DNA of 64,000 nt from Pseudopithomyces maydicus (taxonomy: Eukaryota > Ascomycota > Dothideomycetes > Pleosporales > Didymosphaeriaceae), in contig JANTUC010000013.1 in assembly GCA_026873275.1 (NCBI GenBank), positions 1,240,001 to 1,304,000 on the forward strand, written 5' to 3'. A program made the translations under genes and the position numbers. The notes beneath the pieces are model-generated. The model ran no database searches, was not told the DNA's origin, and saw only the letters and a program-made list of their open reading frames with translations. Positions 41,401 through 54,606 of the stretch are shown piece by piece. Each line of letters opens with the position of its first letter. The stretch's first letter is position 1.

Positions 41401-42897
41401 TAATTAGCTAAGCAAGAAGAAGAAGTTTATTATTATAAATAAAATAAATACTCCTACAGTAACTAATGCCTTCCTTTAGTAAGTTTAGAGAGAAGAAGGG
41501 TATCCTAAAGAGGTTATAAATAATAAAGGGAAATAGTTTATTTTATACTTTTAGAAGGAGCTCTATGCTAAGTTAGACTATAAGCTAAAACTCTCTATAG
41601 TATATTACCTTAAAATAAATAGTTAGACTAAGAATACTAATGCCTAACTAAAGTAGTATTTATAGTTATATATTAACTATTAATAAAATAATTAGGCAAC
41701 CTATCTCCTTATTACTAAGTTTGTCGCTAATTTAACCCTAAGTAACTTTATAGGTGTGTCACTCTTTATAGCTACTAAAGGGTATTAACTGCGCGATAAC
41801 GCTAATAGATAGATTATAGAGGAGATTACTACTTTAGCGGACTAGTAACTGCTTACCCTTATTAGGATAGATTATAAGTAAGCCTAGTATTTTATTTAAA
41901 CTATTATTTAGCTCTAAGAGTTTTTAAAAGATAATTTAATCTAGGCTCGCTAGAAATAAGTTAAATATACTAATAAGTACCGCGCACTAGCTCCCTATAT
42001 TAGAATTAAAGACTAAGTTATACTAAATATATATAACCTAATCACTAAGTAATCTAGTTACTCCTTAAATTATAAAAACTAAGGACTATTTTATATTACT
42101 TATGCAATTAGTAATATAGCTTTTAAATTAGACTTACTACTAGAGATAGGACGTCTTTATAATATCTTTTATATTTAGCTATTATATAGATATAATAGTA
42201 ATCCCTTACTAGGATAAGTGTAGGACGCCGACTAAGTAAAACTTAATAAAAATACTAAATAATATAATATAGAGAGTATTATCACTTACTAATACTTATA
42301 TAAGGCGGACCCCTATAGGGAAGGTAGACTGCTAGAATATAAAATTAAGTAGTTTAACTAAGACGGGCTACTAATATAGAAGTCCTATTATAATCTTATT
42401 TATAGCACTACTCTATAACTTATTATAAGGTTTTATTACGCTAATCCTTATAAACCTCCTATACTAGTTAATTTTAATAACTTAGCTATATAATAAGACA
42501 CTATTATAGAGGCGATAGATACTATAGTACTAACTAAAGGGGTAGATATAAACCTGTACAAATATGAGATAAATATATAGAGGAATAAAATAAATATAGA
42601 AGAGCTTATAATAGATATAAAGTGCTTTAAATAAGTAGAGTAGTAATAGGGAACCCTAAGGCTGTAGGTATAGAACTTAAGCTAATTATAAAATAGCGGC
42701 CTATAGAGAAGAGAATACTTTAATACTTATAATAAGTGCGTCCCTATAAAAAGAGACTATAAATAAGAGACCGCATAATATAGAATTTAAGTTACTATTA
42801 AGGGCAGCCTATGTAGGAACAAAATATAAAAAAAACTCTACTAAATATTCTTATATAAAGTATTGAGCGTCTGGAGCCGCTCTGGAGGAGGGGGTAG
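38406..42897 (+). pseudogene. Pol remnant of outer Gypsy element
   Basis: Translation of the plus strand shows a broken reverse transcriptase (about 39.45-40.1 kb), RNase H (about 40.25-40.7 kb), integrase (about 41.1-41.9 kb) and a chromodomain-like KIKWF segment near 42.34 kb, with many TAA/TAG stops where Gln/Trp codons are expected. Identification rests on residue patterns around the stops (for example VIPFSLYNTPSTF and KYLGLIITTT). Confidence 0.75.
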
Positions 42898-43163
42898 TAT
42901 TATAAGGTAAGTATTAGCGGACTTAGTAGACGCCGCGCCTAGGGGATCCTTAGTATTACTTTTAGATAATTTTTAGTAGTTAAAGGACCCTTAGTAATTA
43001 GATAATAATTAGATAGTAATAAGTAGCGTGCTAGTTCTACTAGCGTGGGCTTAGTACTATCTTAAATTCTTAAAAGTGGCCTTAGATAGTCCTCTATCGC
43101 AACTATTTTATATTTAACCTAAGTGGCTCCTTCGACCTCCGTGATGCCTCTAGGACCCTCATA
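42898..43163 (+). repeat. Right LTR of outer RIP-mutated Gypsy element
   Basis: 266 bp, partner of 26787-27052, followed by the target duplication GTATA (43164-43168). Confidence 0.85.
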
Positions 43164-44266
43164 GTATATCTTTATATATAAAAAGAAGGTAAGCTTTAGT
43201 TAAATCCTTAGTTAAATTTTTAATTATAATTATAGTTATTATAACCGCGATGCGCAAAGTAGTATTAATAATATTTATATATATTAGTAGAGTCCCTAGT
43301 ATAAAATAATTAAATATATATATTACGCGGGCATAGCAATAGTAATAAAAATAAAAATAAAAATAAAAATAAAAATAAAAATAGAAATAAAAATAAAAAT
43401 AAAGATATAAATACTTTAATATAATTATAGGCCTATTATAAGTACTAAAATACTTAGTCTTTAAAGAATAGTTAAGGTATTAAAATATTAAAACGCTAAA
43501 AACTATAAATTTAAAAAAATAAAATTAAAAGCTAAGTTAGCCTAATAATAATTTAACTAATTAATACTACTTTTTTTATAATCCTTTATATACGCCTATT
43601 TTTAATTATTATAAAAGGGGTGGACAGCTTTTTCTCTATTATATATTTTTATTTAATTAGCTACTACTCTGCTGCCGCTTTCCAAAAACATAAAACACAA
43701 CTATAAGAGTGTGAAGTCACCACACTTACGTATTAAGTGAAAGGATGATACGCTCTCGTAGGGCATAGACAGGCGTAAAATTCATGAACGTGAATCTGCA
43801 AAGGGTCAAATAATGATTATATCGTGCTGAGAGCTATACTTGAAGTATTACTATAGCATATCATAATACTACTTCTAAGCACATCATTGTGTGATTATAG
43901 AAGATTGTATCATTAAACCAGAAGTTAACTCCTATATAAGCTTCCACTCAGCTGATTCCTTCCATCATAAGCGATACAGAGCAGTACACATGAATCAGGC
44001 AATAAGCAATGATAACATACTCAGTTTCAAAGTGTGTTCCAGGAAACCACAATGTATCTAACTGCGTAGAGCTATTTTACAATATGAGGGCGGCAAACAA
44101 AGTTCCAGAAAGTATTTATTACTGTATATCGTTATTGTCTTGCTTCTTAATCAATGAAAGATATCAAGAAAAATTGCAACTGTTAGATAAAATGGATATT
44201 ACAGTAGGCACTACACAGATCAGCAGTATCGTATCTTTATATAAAAAACAGTTCGCTTACTCACAG
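43164..44266. repeat. AT-rich remnant with hexamer microsatellite, then start of GC-balanced island
   Basis: 43164-43690 is RIP-like AT-rich sequence with an (AATAAA)n run at about 43343-43403. From about 43,690 composition returns to normal. An open frame at 44009-44290 has no recognisable domain and is not called. Confidence 0.5.
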
Positions 44267-44526
44267 TTGAAGACACAGCTTCAAGAATAATTGGTGGGAC
44301 TTCTAACGCCAAGCGAACGGAGCTAGAAACTGCGATAGCTGCAAATAACTAAGTTAACCCCGCCAAGGTCTTTCTAGCAGTGCTTGGCATCATTGCCGTT
44401 CTCTTGTTTATTATCATGCTCGGTTGGTCGCTTTGGTCCAGCAGACAAAGTAGAAAAGTCATAGATGAGATGCGCGCCAGAGAAGAATCGCGAGGAATAA
44501 TACTGGTGACTCATGCGATGAGCTAG
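44267..44526 (+). pseudogene. Remnant of a single-pass membrane protein gene
   Basis: The frame reads DTASRIIGGTSNAKRTELE, a TAA stop at 44350-44352, then VNPAK, a clear transmembrane helix (VFLAVLGIIAVLLFIIMLGW) and a basic/charged tail (SSRQSRKVIDEMRAREE) ending at 44524. The in-frame TAA fits a C-to-T change of CAA, as RIP would leave at the edge of a repeat. An acceptor-like CTCACAG lies just before. Family unknown. Confidence 0.35.
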
Positions 44527-44859
44527 ACGATGTTAACACACATGAAAGGAATAGAAATGTCTACAATAAGCGTCTGACGAGGTGGACATTCACGTCCTTC
44601 TTTAAATAATGCACATACTTAAACTATTAAAAATCATCATAAAGCTCAACACTAGTTCTTGCCATAATTACAGACCATCAAGACCTAAGACATATATCAC
44701 TAAGTTAATATACTAGACACGTTGCGTAAGATCGTCCATATCTCGAGAATTCATCATTGTTGATCCTTAGTCAATTCACAATCACGAACTTGAACTTCGC
44801 AGAACAATGCTCCATATTAGTGCAGTTTTAGATAACACTCCCTCTATTAGCATTTTATA
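44527..44859. other. Short spacer in the gene island
   Basis: About 330 bp between the plus-strand remnant and the sulfotransferase-like gene's stop. Nothing seen. Confidence 0.5.
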
Positions 44860-46106
44860 CTAAGTTTCTGCTCGAATGGGGTAGGTCCGCTGGCTAAGTA
44901 AATAGTTATAGTCTGGCATCGCGTCTAAAACGAACTTTGCCAAGTCTTCACCATCATCGTCACCAAACTCAGCTTTCCATTTCGCTTTCTCCTCTTCAAA
45001 ATCACGCCCCCGGGATGATAAGCTAGGTATGATACCCGTTGACTCATAGAGCGTCGATAGAAAGATTGCCCTCATTGGATTAGGCTCTTCCCGAGTTTCC
45101 CACTCATACTGAACTGCGTCTGGGTCAAGACCTGCTTCCACACAAATGTGTCGGACCGCATTTTTGTCTGAGATTATGTCATCGGCATCGATCACCTGCG
45201 GACGCGGTCCGGTCTCGTGGTTGAGGTACCAATCGTACAAGGCTCGAGAATGACTCAAGGTCAATGTAATTGCAACCATAGGCGAACTAGGGTGAGGGCA
45301 TCCTAGGGCCTTCTTCTCAGCACGAAGAATAGAGGGGAACATTAGCATCGGATGTCTGATTTGGAAAATCGGCCTCAAAGTGAGTAGAAAAGTATCGGGG
45401 ATGCTTGTTGGGTTAGTATGAACCTGATTGGGTGCATTGCGATCCGTCAGTGATATTGGTTCTATGTCATCATCTTTGTGAGTGGACGCAAAGTGTTTGT
45501 CTGGGCCTGATAGAAACACAGCATGCTCCTTCAAGAGAGTTTGTTTGCCCTGAAGGGAGAATTGTTAGCGTGGTACCTAGATGGATCTCGTATTAGAGAC
45601 GTCTTTTGCCACCTAGTCTTTACGCTGTTGTGGTCGTATTGACGCGACACCTTTTGCGCTGAATTTTCAAATCGAATACACGTGAGAAGCGAAGCACGTC
45701 ATTATGCGGCTCAATTACGAATCGAATCAGCAACGTCTTACTCCACCTCAGCTGTATGGGTTCCATTTCACCTCTTCAACATAATTGCGCTCAATGTACC
45801 GCAAAGATTTCTCAATACTTACGTTCTTTTGCGCGTCTTCTAATTCATCTTGCATATTGTCAAAGCCAGTTCGAAATGCACTGTACATCGCCCCGCGCTC
45901 TTCTTGGGACCTTTTGCTGAGGGGCCCTTTGCGATTTGGGATAAACCAGCAAATCCTGCATCGAAGAGTTTATAGCTCGCATTCTGGAAGCCTGGCTGCT
46001 TCGCCATCATCGTCTGGAACATGTTCGAGGCCGATCGCGGGTGTGTGATCAGATATACGCCGCGGCGACCCTCGCCGTCGCGGGCAGTCTCCAAGAGTCC
46101 GGGCAT
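44860..46106 (-). pseudogene. P-loop sulfotransferase-like gene, two apparent frameshifts
   Basis: Exon 1 45823-46106 has a phosphosulfate/P-loop type start (VYLITHPRSASNMFQTMM) and SYKLFDAGFAGLSQIAKGP, typical of a fungal family annotated as sulfotransferase or P-loop hydrolase. The frame then shifts within GGGCCCC (45921-45927 on plus); the neighbouring frame carries on as SKRSQEERGAMYSAFRTGFD to a perfect GTAAGT donor. A 272-nt intron (45551-45822) leads to exon 2 (KEHAVFLSGPDKHFA, FQIRHPMLMFPS, DADDI, YEWETREEP), ending at 44860. Joining exon 2 in frame also needs one base less near its start (an A4 run, 45540-45543). The two breaks may be errors or real decay. It stands alone in a 2.8-kb island between RIP-mutated elements. 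The catalytic role is uncertain. Confidence 0.6.
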
Positions 46107-47844
46107 GGCAGTCCGTGTGTGTATTCAAAGAGTAGAAGAAAGAGTTGAATGGTAGGATTTGCTGACCAGGACAAAAAGAATGAGGGTCATCTTTATAGAT
46201 TTGTTAGATCACTTACCCCTCACTCATATGCATTTGTCACACACAGGATACGTGGAGCGCACCCACACTATCACGTCGGCTGTATGGTTACACGTTACGC
46301 GCTTAGCAAAACTGGGATGGAAACAGACCGCCTCGGGCTACTTTTATACCCGATAAGCCGACTTTTGCGACCGTTTAACTGAAAGTAGATAATTTTTTAC
46401 CAGTAACTGTAATAAATCCTACCTAACAGATGCTACAAGTCGCATATTTTCTTAAGATTAATCTAGATGAATCTCTATAATTATCTAGGTCGAGAGTGAA
46501 ACTATCCTATTTGGAGTTGTTCTGACTAAGAACACTAGGGGAATCCTTCCTAATGAACGAGGCGAAACTAACTTAGATTAAGATAACGCCCCGGTCAACC
46601 TCCGATATAATTAAGACATAGCCTCAGAGCCTGCAGCATAAATATATAACTGTGTTGCTTGATATCTGGGCAGACTCTAGACCCTTTTGGCAAATGTAAC
46701 TTCACTACTTATTATAGAGCTTAAAGAAGGTGGATTTCTAAACTTCTATTTTTAATAAGAATTTATAATTAGAGAGCTATTAAGATAGGATAAGTATTTA
46801 AAATAAATAAGAATACTAAAGCGCTAGCGCGCTAGTATAGTTTAATAAATTAAGCTATAAAATTGTAATAAAATATTATTAATTTTTTAATATTATTCTT
46901 TCTTTTCTAAGACTTATTCTAAAATATTAAATATTAATTTTTAAATATTAATTCTTTCCTTTTTAAGCGCGCTAAGTAAGGCTTAAAAATATATATTCTA
47001 TAATAGCGGGCAAAGGGTTCCTCCGTATTATATATTATAAGGTTATTGTTAATAGCTATTAGGCTGTATTAGGACTAGCCTATTTAGCGGAGGTTCTGCG
47101 TATATTATATACCTACTCTGCTTTATAAGGGGGTAAGTATTATTATTAATTAATTCTATCTACTATCCTTTTACTATTAATTCTAATATAAAATAAGCTT
47201 TATTACTTAAACTAGACTTTATATAATAATATTTCTTATTTAATAGTTTAAGAATATCCCCTAGAATTATCTAATTTATTAGTTAAAAATAATTTATTAT
47301 TAAAGAATTAATAAAGCTGCTAATTTTAAAAGATACTAATAATTTACTAATTATTTATTTAATAATAATAAGATATTTATACTTAGTGCTAACCTATTAC
47401 TAAGTCTTTAAAAATATATAAAGGTAGTAAAAAAGAAATATAATAAATTATATATATTTTAGTAATTTTACGCCCTTAAGGCTAAAATTACTTAACTTAA
47501 ATATCTTTATTATATGCCTAGTTCTACTATATTTAATTTAAAAAATATAAAAATCATATTAACGTATATATATTAATATAATATACTTAAAAATTAAATA
47601 TTAATATATAATAGATATGCGCTTAAGCTATAGAATTTTATAAAATATTATAATAAGAATTTAAAGGAATATTATAAGTTTTTTTTATATAAAGTAGCTT
47701 TTTAATTATTATTTTAAGAATTTACTAGAGAAAAGAAAAAGATTATTTAAATAATATAATATATAATAAAGAATTTAAAAGAACTCTAATATATTTATTT
47801 TAAATATATCTTTAAATCTAGCGGAGCGTAACTTATCTAAATAT
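46107..47844. repeat. Right side of island, then RIP-mutated unknown repeat
   Basis: Up to about 46,460 composition is normal (probable promoter of the sulfotransferase-like gene). Beyond that the sequence is RIP-like AT-rich and stop-filled, with no LTR ends or domains recognised. Just before 47,845 lies the AATAT target duplicate of the next element. Confidence 0.5.
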
Positions 47845-48465
47845 TATTATAAGGGGTTCCTACTTACCTAATTTATATAAGGGTAGACAGGCTTCTCGGG
47901 AGCCTTATAAGTATTTAATAGTTAAGTAATAGTTAGGTAATGAGTAATGCAAATATTTCTATTTTATTATTAAAAGTAAGATAATTATCTTCTATAAAGA
48001 CTAATAATTTTTAATTATAAAAAAGAGCTTCGATTTAGCTACAAGTAAGTATATAAAGATATATAAAAAGTTAACTATAAAGAATAGGAAATATATAAAA
48101 AATATTTTAAATTATATATTATTTATTTATCTTTTACTATTTCTAGACTTATTAATCTATTTTTATAAATTCTATCTATTTAGTAAAAGTAATTCTCTTT
48201 ATTTTTATAAGCTTTATTTTTTAGATAGAAGTAATTATTCTATTTTTATAAATTTTATTTTTTTAGTAAAAGTAACTACTTTACTTTTATTAAAATTTAA
48301 TATTTTTAAAATCTCGCGTTCTTAATAAAATTATAATTATATAATATATTATCTAGCTGGCCCCACTATCTAGTATATAATTAACTATTACTTTTACCTT
48401 AATTATTAGTATTTTATATATAATTCTTTTCTACTATTTTATAATTTCTTATTATAATTATAATA
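47845..48465 (-). repeat. Left (3') LTR of RIP-mutated relative
   Basis: 621 bp; keeps recognisable stretches such as AAGGGGTTCCTACTTACC and GAGCTTCGATTTAGCTA in R-U5 and AGCTGGCCCC in U3. Confidence 0.85.
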
Positions 48466-48560
48466 TTATCCTTTTATTTAAGGTTATTATTTTAATAGCC
48501 TATATTTATTATTATAGTATAATTTACTAATATTATAATTACTCTTATAGTGCCTATAAC

Positions 48561-49221
48561 TATAAAGATAAAAATTTTTATAATATTATTTTTTCTTTCT
48601 TCTATTCTTTATTTGCCTAACTATACCTAAAATACTAAAATTATTATTAATTAAAAGATGTTGTATATATACTAATAAAATTTATAATTATAATTTAGTA
48701 ATGCTGATAAAATATGCTTATTATATTAAAAAGAAAGTTTTAAAGTATTTTATAAATGTTTTTACTAAGGAGTATATTATATATATTATAGTTTATATAG
48801 AGTATAATTTTTAAATTTCTAAAAAAGAGTAGGAGCATATTTAAGTAGTAAAATATTAAAAATATATTAAATTTCTAGCTACTAAAGCGGAAACTATTTA
48901 TTTAAGATTTAAAATTACTTAAACTAAGGAGAAGGAGTAGGCCTTTATTATATATAATATCTATATAATTAATATAATAAAAATCTTAAAAAGGAGGCTT
49001 TAAAGAGTAGAATTATTATTATTTTTATAATACTATTTATATTATTAATTAATTTAAACTAATTATAGGCTAATTCTTCTTCTTTATTTAATTTTTTTTA
49101 TTTTTCAATTTTTTTATTTTTTAGCTAATTTTGAACTAGATATTTCTATATATAATTATTTTAAAAGTGGTATGCTAACTTTTATTAATAAAAGTTTTTT
49201 AATAATTTTTTATAATTTATA
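48561..49221 (+). pseudogene. RIP-mutated copy of the antisense Zn2Cys6 gene
   Basis: Aligns by eye with 30469-31121: TATAAAGA at 48561-48567, the start position (ATA in place of ATG) at 48623, a following CCTAAAATACTAAAA matching CCCAAGGTTCTAAAA, and a GGAGAAGGAG segment matching the coiled-coil coding region. The stop region near 49218 again abuts the pol chromodomain on the other strand. TATA-to-start distance is 62 nt in both copies. Not functional now, but it shows the antisense gene belonged to the family before this copy died. Confidence 0.6.
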
Positions 49222-52200
49222 AGGGTTTTTTTTTATTTTTAAATATTATACTACTCTAACTATCCTTTCTATTTTATTAAGTATTATTATTAACCTTTAT
49301 TTATTTATAAGTTCTTAATAATTTTAACCTCGTACTTATTATCTTCTAATTTTAACTAAATTTTAATTAGAGCGTTTAGAGGTGCTAGTTCTAAAAGATT
49401 TTTATAAAAAGTAGAATATATTTTAATTTTTTATAGTAAAAGTAATTTACTTATAACTAATCTCTTAGTCTTTATAACTTTAAAGGGTCCTATTTATAGA
49501 TAGTCTAGTTTTTTATTTAATCTTTTAATTTTTAAATTTTTTTATAATAGGAAAACTTTATCCCCCTTTTTAAAAATTAGTCTTTTAATTTTTTATTTAT
49601 TTATATTTGTGGATGCTAAGAGGGCCCTTTCTATAATTTTTTATAAAGGGTATTATATAGTTCTTTTATTTTTTAAGTCTTGTCTTGGGCTCTTATAGAT
49701 ATACTTTTTATATTTTATAGATTTTAATAAGCAACCAGCTTATATTTATAATTTATATAAAATAATAAATATCCTATTATACCTAATCTAGTTTTATTAT
49801 ATACTAGCTGTGCTATTAGCAGTAGTTTTACTTAATTATTTTATTACTTATTAATATAAAACCTTAGGTACTATTTTAGTATTTAATTAGTTTTTTCTAT
49901 TTATCTATCTATCTATAGATAGAAGCTTATCAATAGTTTTTAATTTATTTTTAATATTATAATAAATATATTTTAATATTTAAATATAAAGAGCTTATCA
50001 CGGTTTATAATAAGTTTCTTTAATAAACTGTACTCTATAAATAATATATTATTAACTTTATAAGCTAGTTCTTTTACTATTATAAATTCTTTTATAAGTT
50101 TAATTTTTATAGCTTTTATAAGTTTATCTACAATTATTATAATAATATTATATATTTATTTTATCCCTAGTTATGGCGATTTTAGGAGTTTTATTATAAA
50201 ATTTATTATTATATTTTATTATAGCTGTTAGGCCGCTAGCAATAATTATAAAAAATTATAAAATTTATATTTTTTAGGTTTATTTTTATAGTAGGCTAAA
50301 TAATTATTTATTTCTTTAGTAACTATTTATTTAAGTTTAGGGATAGTATATTTATTTATAATATATTATATTATTTCTTTTATACTTAAGTATTTTTATT
50401 TCTTAAACTTATATAGTTCTTTTATTAGTTTAGATACCTTTTATATCCCTATAATAGTTTATTCTTAATAATTTATTAGTTTAACTAATACTTTTTATAT
50501 CTTAAGTTTTAAAAATTATTTATTTCTTTAAAATTCTTTAGGTTAGTTATATTCTAGAGTTCTATTATATCCTCTTTAAAGTATTATATTATATAATTCT
50601 AGCTTATTTTTAATTAAATTAATTTTTCTACTTAAGATATCTACCACTTTATTAAGGATTTTTAAATAGTAGTAAATTATAAAATTAAAGTTTGTAAAAA
50701 ACTCCGCCTATTATATTTATTACTAGTTAAGTTTCTTTATTAATATAAAGTTAATAAGATTTATATAATTTATTTATACTTTAATTTTTATAAGCGCTCC
50801 TATAAGCTGCATTTCTTATTATTTAAAAATATTTATTACCCCTAGCAATTCTTTATTATAAATATTATAATTTAACTCTACTCTAAAGAATTTTTATAAA
50901 TAAAAAAATATTAATTTTTACTTTCTATTTTTATATTATTATATAAATAACACTTCTAGTATATAGTTAGATATATTTATTTCGATCTAAGTTTTTCTTT
51001 ATAAGTTAAATATTTATAAAAGGGGTATTGAGGAAAATAGCTTCTTTAAGTTTTTAAATACTATATATTATTTTTCTTCTTATTTAAATTTTACTTCTTT
51101 TTTTATAATCTCTGTTAAGGGTGTTATTATTTTAAAATAGTTAATAATAGACTTTTAATAGAAGTTAGTAAACTTTAAAAAAGATTAAATATTTTTTACT
51201 AATTTAAATTATAGCTATTTTTATACTATAGCTACTTTTTTAAAGTCTATAATAATTCTTTCTCTTAAGATAATAAATCCTAAATACTTAATTTTTATTA
51301 TATAGAACTTATACTTATTTAGATATAAAAGTAATTAATATTTTTTTATCTTTTTTAATACTTTTTATATATACTATATATGTTTTTTAAGCGTTCTTTT
51401 AAAGTATACTAATATATTATCTAAGTATACTATATAGAATATAATTAAATATTTATATAGTGTCTTATTTACTACTACTTAAAATATTACTAGAGTATTT
51501 ATAAGTTCTATTAATATAATTATAAATTCGTATAATCTATAGCGTATTTAGAACGTAGTTATTTATTTATATCCTTTAATTATATAGATATAGTAAAACC
51601 TATCTTATATATTAAACTTTATAAACTACTAAGCTCCCTAGAGTTAATTTATAAGCTTTATTATTAATAGTAATAAATATTAGTTCTTAATAGTTTTATT
51701 ATTTAATCATTAGTAATTTATATATAATTAGAGTTATTTATTCTTTTTTAGTATAAATAATATAATTGAGGCTATTGGGCTCTTACTAGACTATATAAAT
51801 TTTTATTTTAATTTTTCTTTAGCTATTTTATTAATTCTTTTTATTAATCTTATAATAATAATTATAATTATTTTAGGTATAGCTTTATATTTTCTTATAA
51901 ATAGATTTTATAATCCTATTCTTAGTATTTTAGAAGTATTTTACTATCTTTTTTATAAAAGAATTCTATAAAGTCTTAGTATTTTTAAAATATAAATAAA
52001 ATTTCTTATTCCTCTTTCTAGAGCTTACTCTTTTATATTTAAATAATATTTACTTTTTAAGAGTTCTTTTTATAGATTCTCGTAATCTTATAAAGTAATA
52101 TTTATTATATAGTTTTTCTTCCGCCGATTCCCTCTCTTTAAGATATATATTAAATCTTTAAGTATATTTATAACTTTCTTATACTAGTAATTCTAATTAT

Positions 52201-54606
52201 AAGTTTTTAACTATATATTATTTTCTTTTACTAATTAATAATAGAATTATATTTTAATAGCTAATTATAATTAATAATTATTTTTAAACTTTCTAAGTCT
52301 ATTATAATAAAATTATATTAGCTCTAAAGTCTATCTAAATTAATGAATAATAGTATTATTTTAAAATATAATTAGTCTTTATTATATCCTTAAGAGAATA
52401 TCCTATTTACTATTTTTACTTAAATAGATATTATTTTTTTTAATAGAATAGATTATACTTTTCTATTATTTTAAGTAAAATTAGATATCTAATAGTACTA
52501 GGGTCTATAAATACTATTACTTAGTATTCTTTAATTATAACTTCTTTTTTAAAATATAGATCGTCGTCCTAATCTGCTTTATAAATTTTTATAAAAATAT
52601 TTTTACTAATATAGTTTATTTTTTAGTAATATACTAATTTCCTAATTTATTATTAATATTACTTAGTTCCTTTAAATTCCTTTCTAAGTAAATAATATTT
52701 TATTCTTAGTTATATTCTATATAGAGCTTATTAAAATAAACTTTAATTTAATTTAGGCGCTTCTTTTCTTTCTTAATATTATTTTGCTCGTGCTAATCGC
52801 ATCCTTTTAATATATATTTATTTAAAGCTATTTTTTAATATTTTTTATTAAATAGGTCTACGGCATCCTTTTCTTTTATATAATAATATATAAAGTATTC
52901 CCTTTTATAATCCTTTTAATAAATAATATTTTAATATACTATATTATAATTTACTCTATAATTAGTATTATGTATACTTACTTTTAAGGTATATTTATAA
53001 ATTAGGCTCTATAGCCACTATTCTATTATATATTTATATTTATAGTAGATTTAGTAAATATTATTATAGTATTTTATCTATCTTTTTTAAAAATAAGTTT
53101 TTTTTTTAATTTTCTTAACTATACTAATAGTATATTACTATTTAATAATCCTTTAAGTAGACGTATTTATAGGTAAAATCTTTAGATTACTACTATATAT
53201 TATTTTTTATTTTATTATAAGTTCTGCACTTTTCTTAATAATATAAATATTATTTAATACTTTTGTATTAGATCTAGATCTAAATTTAATTATATAAGTT
53301 ATTAATTATTTTTTAGTATTAGTCTGCGAGTGCTAATATCTATTTATATATATTTTTATAAATTTAAACCTTTCTACTATAATTTCTAGTATAATATATT
53401 TTACTTCTATATAACTAGTAAATATTCTTTAATATTTATTCTTAAATCTTCTTTTCTTATAGGGTTAAGCGTAGGTATTTTTATTATAACTTATATTTTA
53501 ATTTTAAGATTTTACTATTTTCTTTTATAATAAAGGCTATTTATATCTTTATTATTTATAATTGTTTCCCTTTAATTTTATTTTTTATAATATAATTATA
53601 TATAAAGTATCTCGGCTCTTCGCATCCTAAGTAGACTTTTTTATTATATTATTATTATTATTTTTTATTAAAAAGTCTATTATTTTAGTAGTTATACTTA
53701 CTCTTTTTCTATTATTATTTTTTATAGGCTTTATTAATTATTATAATATCCCCATCTTTATTTTATTTATTATAATTATAAGCTTTCTTTATATTAGCCT
53801 TTTAATTAAATACTAACCTTTTTAATTTCTTTTTTTAAGTATTATTTATACAGCCTATTATTAATATAGATTACTAATTTAATAAATTCCTCTAAATTAT
53901 CTAATTAGTTATAGTATATTAATTCGTTTTTAACTAATTTCTTTAATTTATTATAATACGCAGTTTAGAGTGGGGTATTATTCTAATTTATTTTAATTTA
54001 TAGCTATTTAAACTCCGCCGAATATTAATTAGTAGACTTAATTTATTTAAAAAATTATATTTATTATTCTATTTTTTTCTTTATTAACTTTTTTAAATAT
54101 AATTTTAATCTATTCCTTAAACTTATTTTAGAATTTAAAGACTTTCTTAGTAGTATTATTTAATTTATATAGTTTATCTTTATAAGCTAAGTAATTATTA
54201 GTAAAAGGTTAAAGCTATTTAGCGGCTTTCTTTTATATATATTTTTACTGCTAAAATTTTAGTCTAGTTAATATTAAAAATTTTACTATTATAGCGGTAG
54301 TATAATTCTATATTAATAAAAAATATTTTAAGTCCGGTTTTTCCTTTATTATAATACTTTACTACTTTAAAGGGTATTTTTATTATAAGTTTTATTTAGG
54401 TTTAAAGCAGTGCTTACGCCTATTTCTATATAATAATTATTAAAATTATTATTTATATATAAAGTTTTTATATCTCTGCAGCTTAGGCCGCCAGTATTAT
54501 TATTAAATTTATTATAAGTTTAAAAGCAGTATTTTTACTAAAAGCTTATAAATTAATAAAGCTTACTAAGGTTGCTATATTAACTTAAGTTTTTAAATAA
54601 TTAAAA
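49222..54606 (-). pseudogene. RIP-mutated pol and gag of the relative
   Basis: Collinear with 31122-36512 of the young element, with patches that survive RIP nearly unchanged (for example AAAACTTTATCCCCCTTTTTAAA near 49,550). Stops in every frame. Confidence 0.75.

Larger units (their letters stand above)
26787..43163 (+). mobile_element. RIP-mutated Gypsy LTR retrotransposon, host of two nested insertions
   Basis: Two 266-bp LTRs (26787-27052 and 42898-43163) align end to end with differences of the C/T and G/A type expected from RIP, and are flanked by the 5-bp duplication GTATA (26782-26786 and 43164-43168). A purine tract (GGAGGAGGGGG, about 42883-42894) precedes the right LTR, so the element reads left to right. 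Removing the young Gypsy element and the solo LTR inserted in it leaves about 8.5 kb. Reverse-transcriptase, RNase H, integrase and chromodomain-like remnants can be followed at about 39.4-42.5 kb, heavily interrupted by TAA/TAG. It is dead. Confidence 0.85.
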
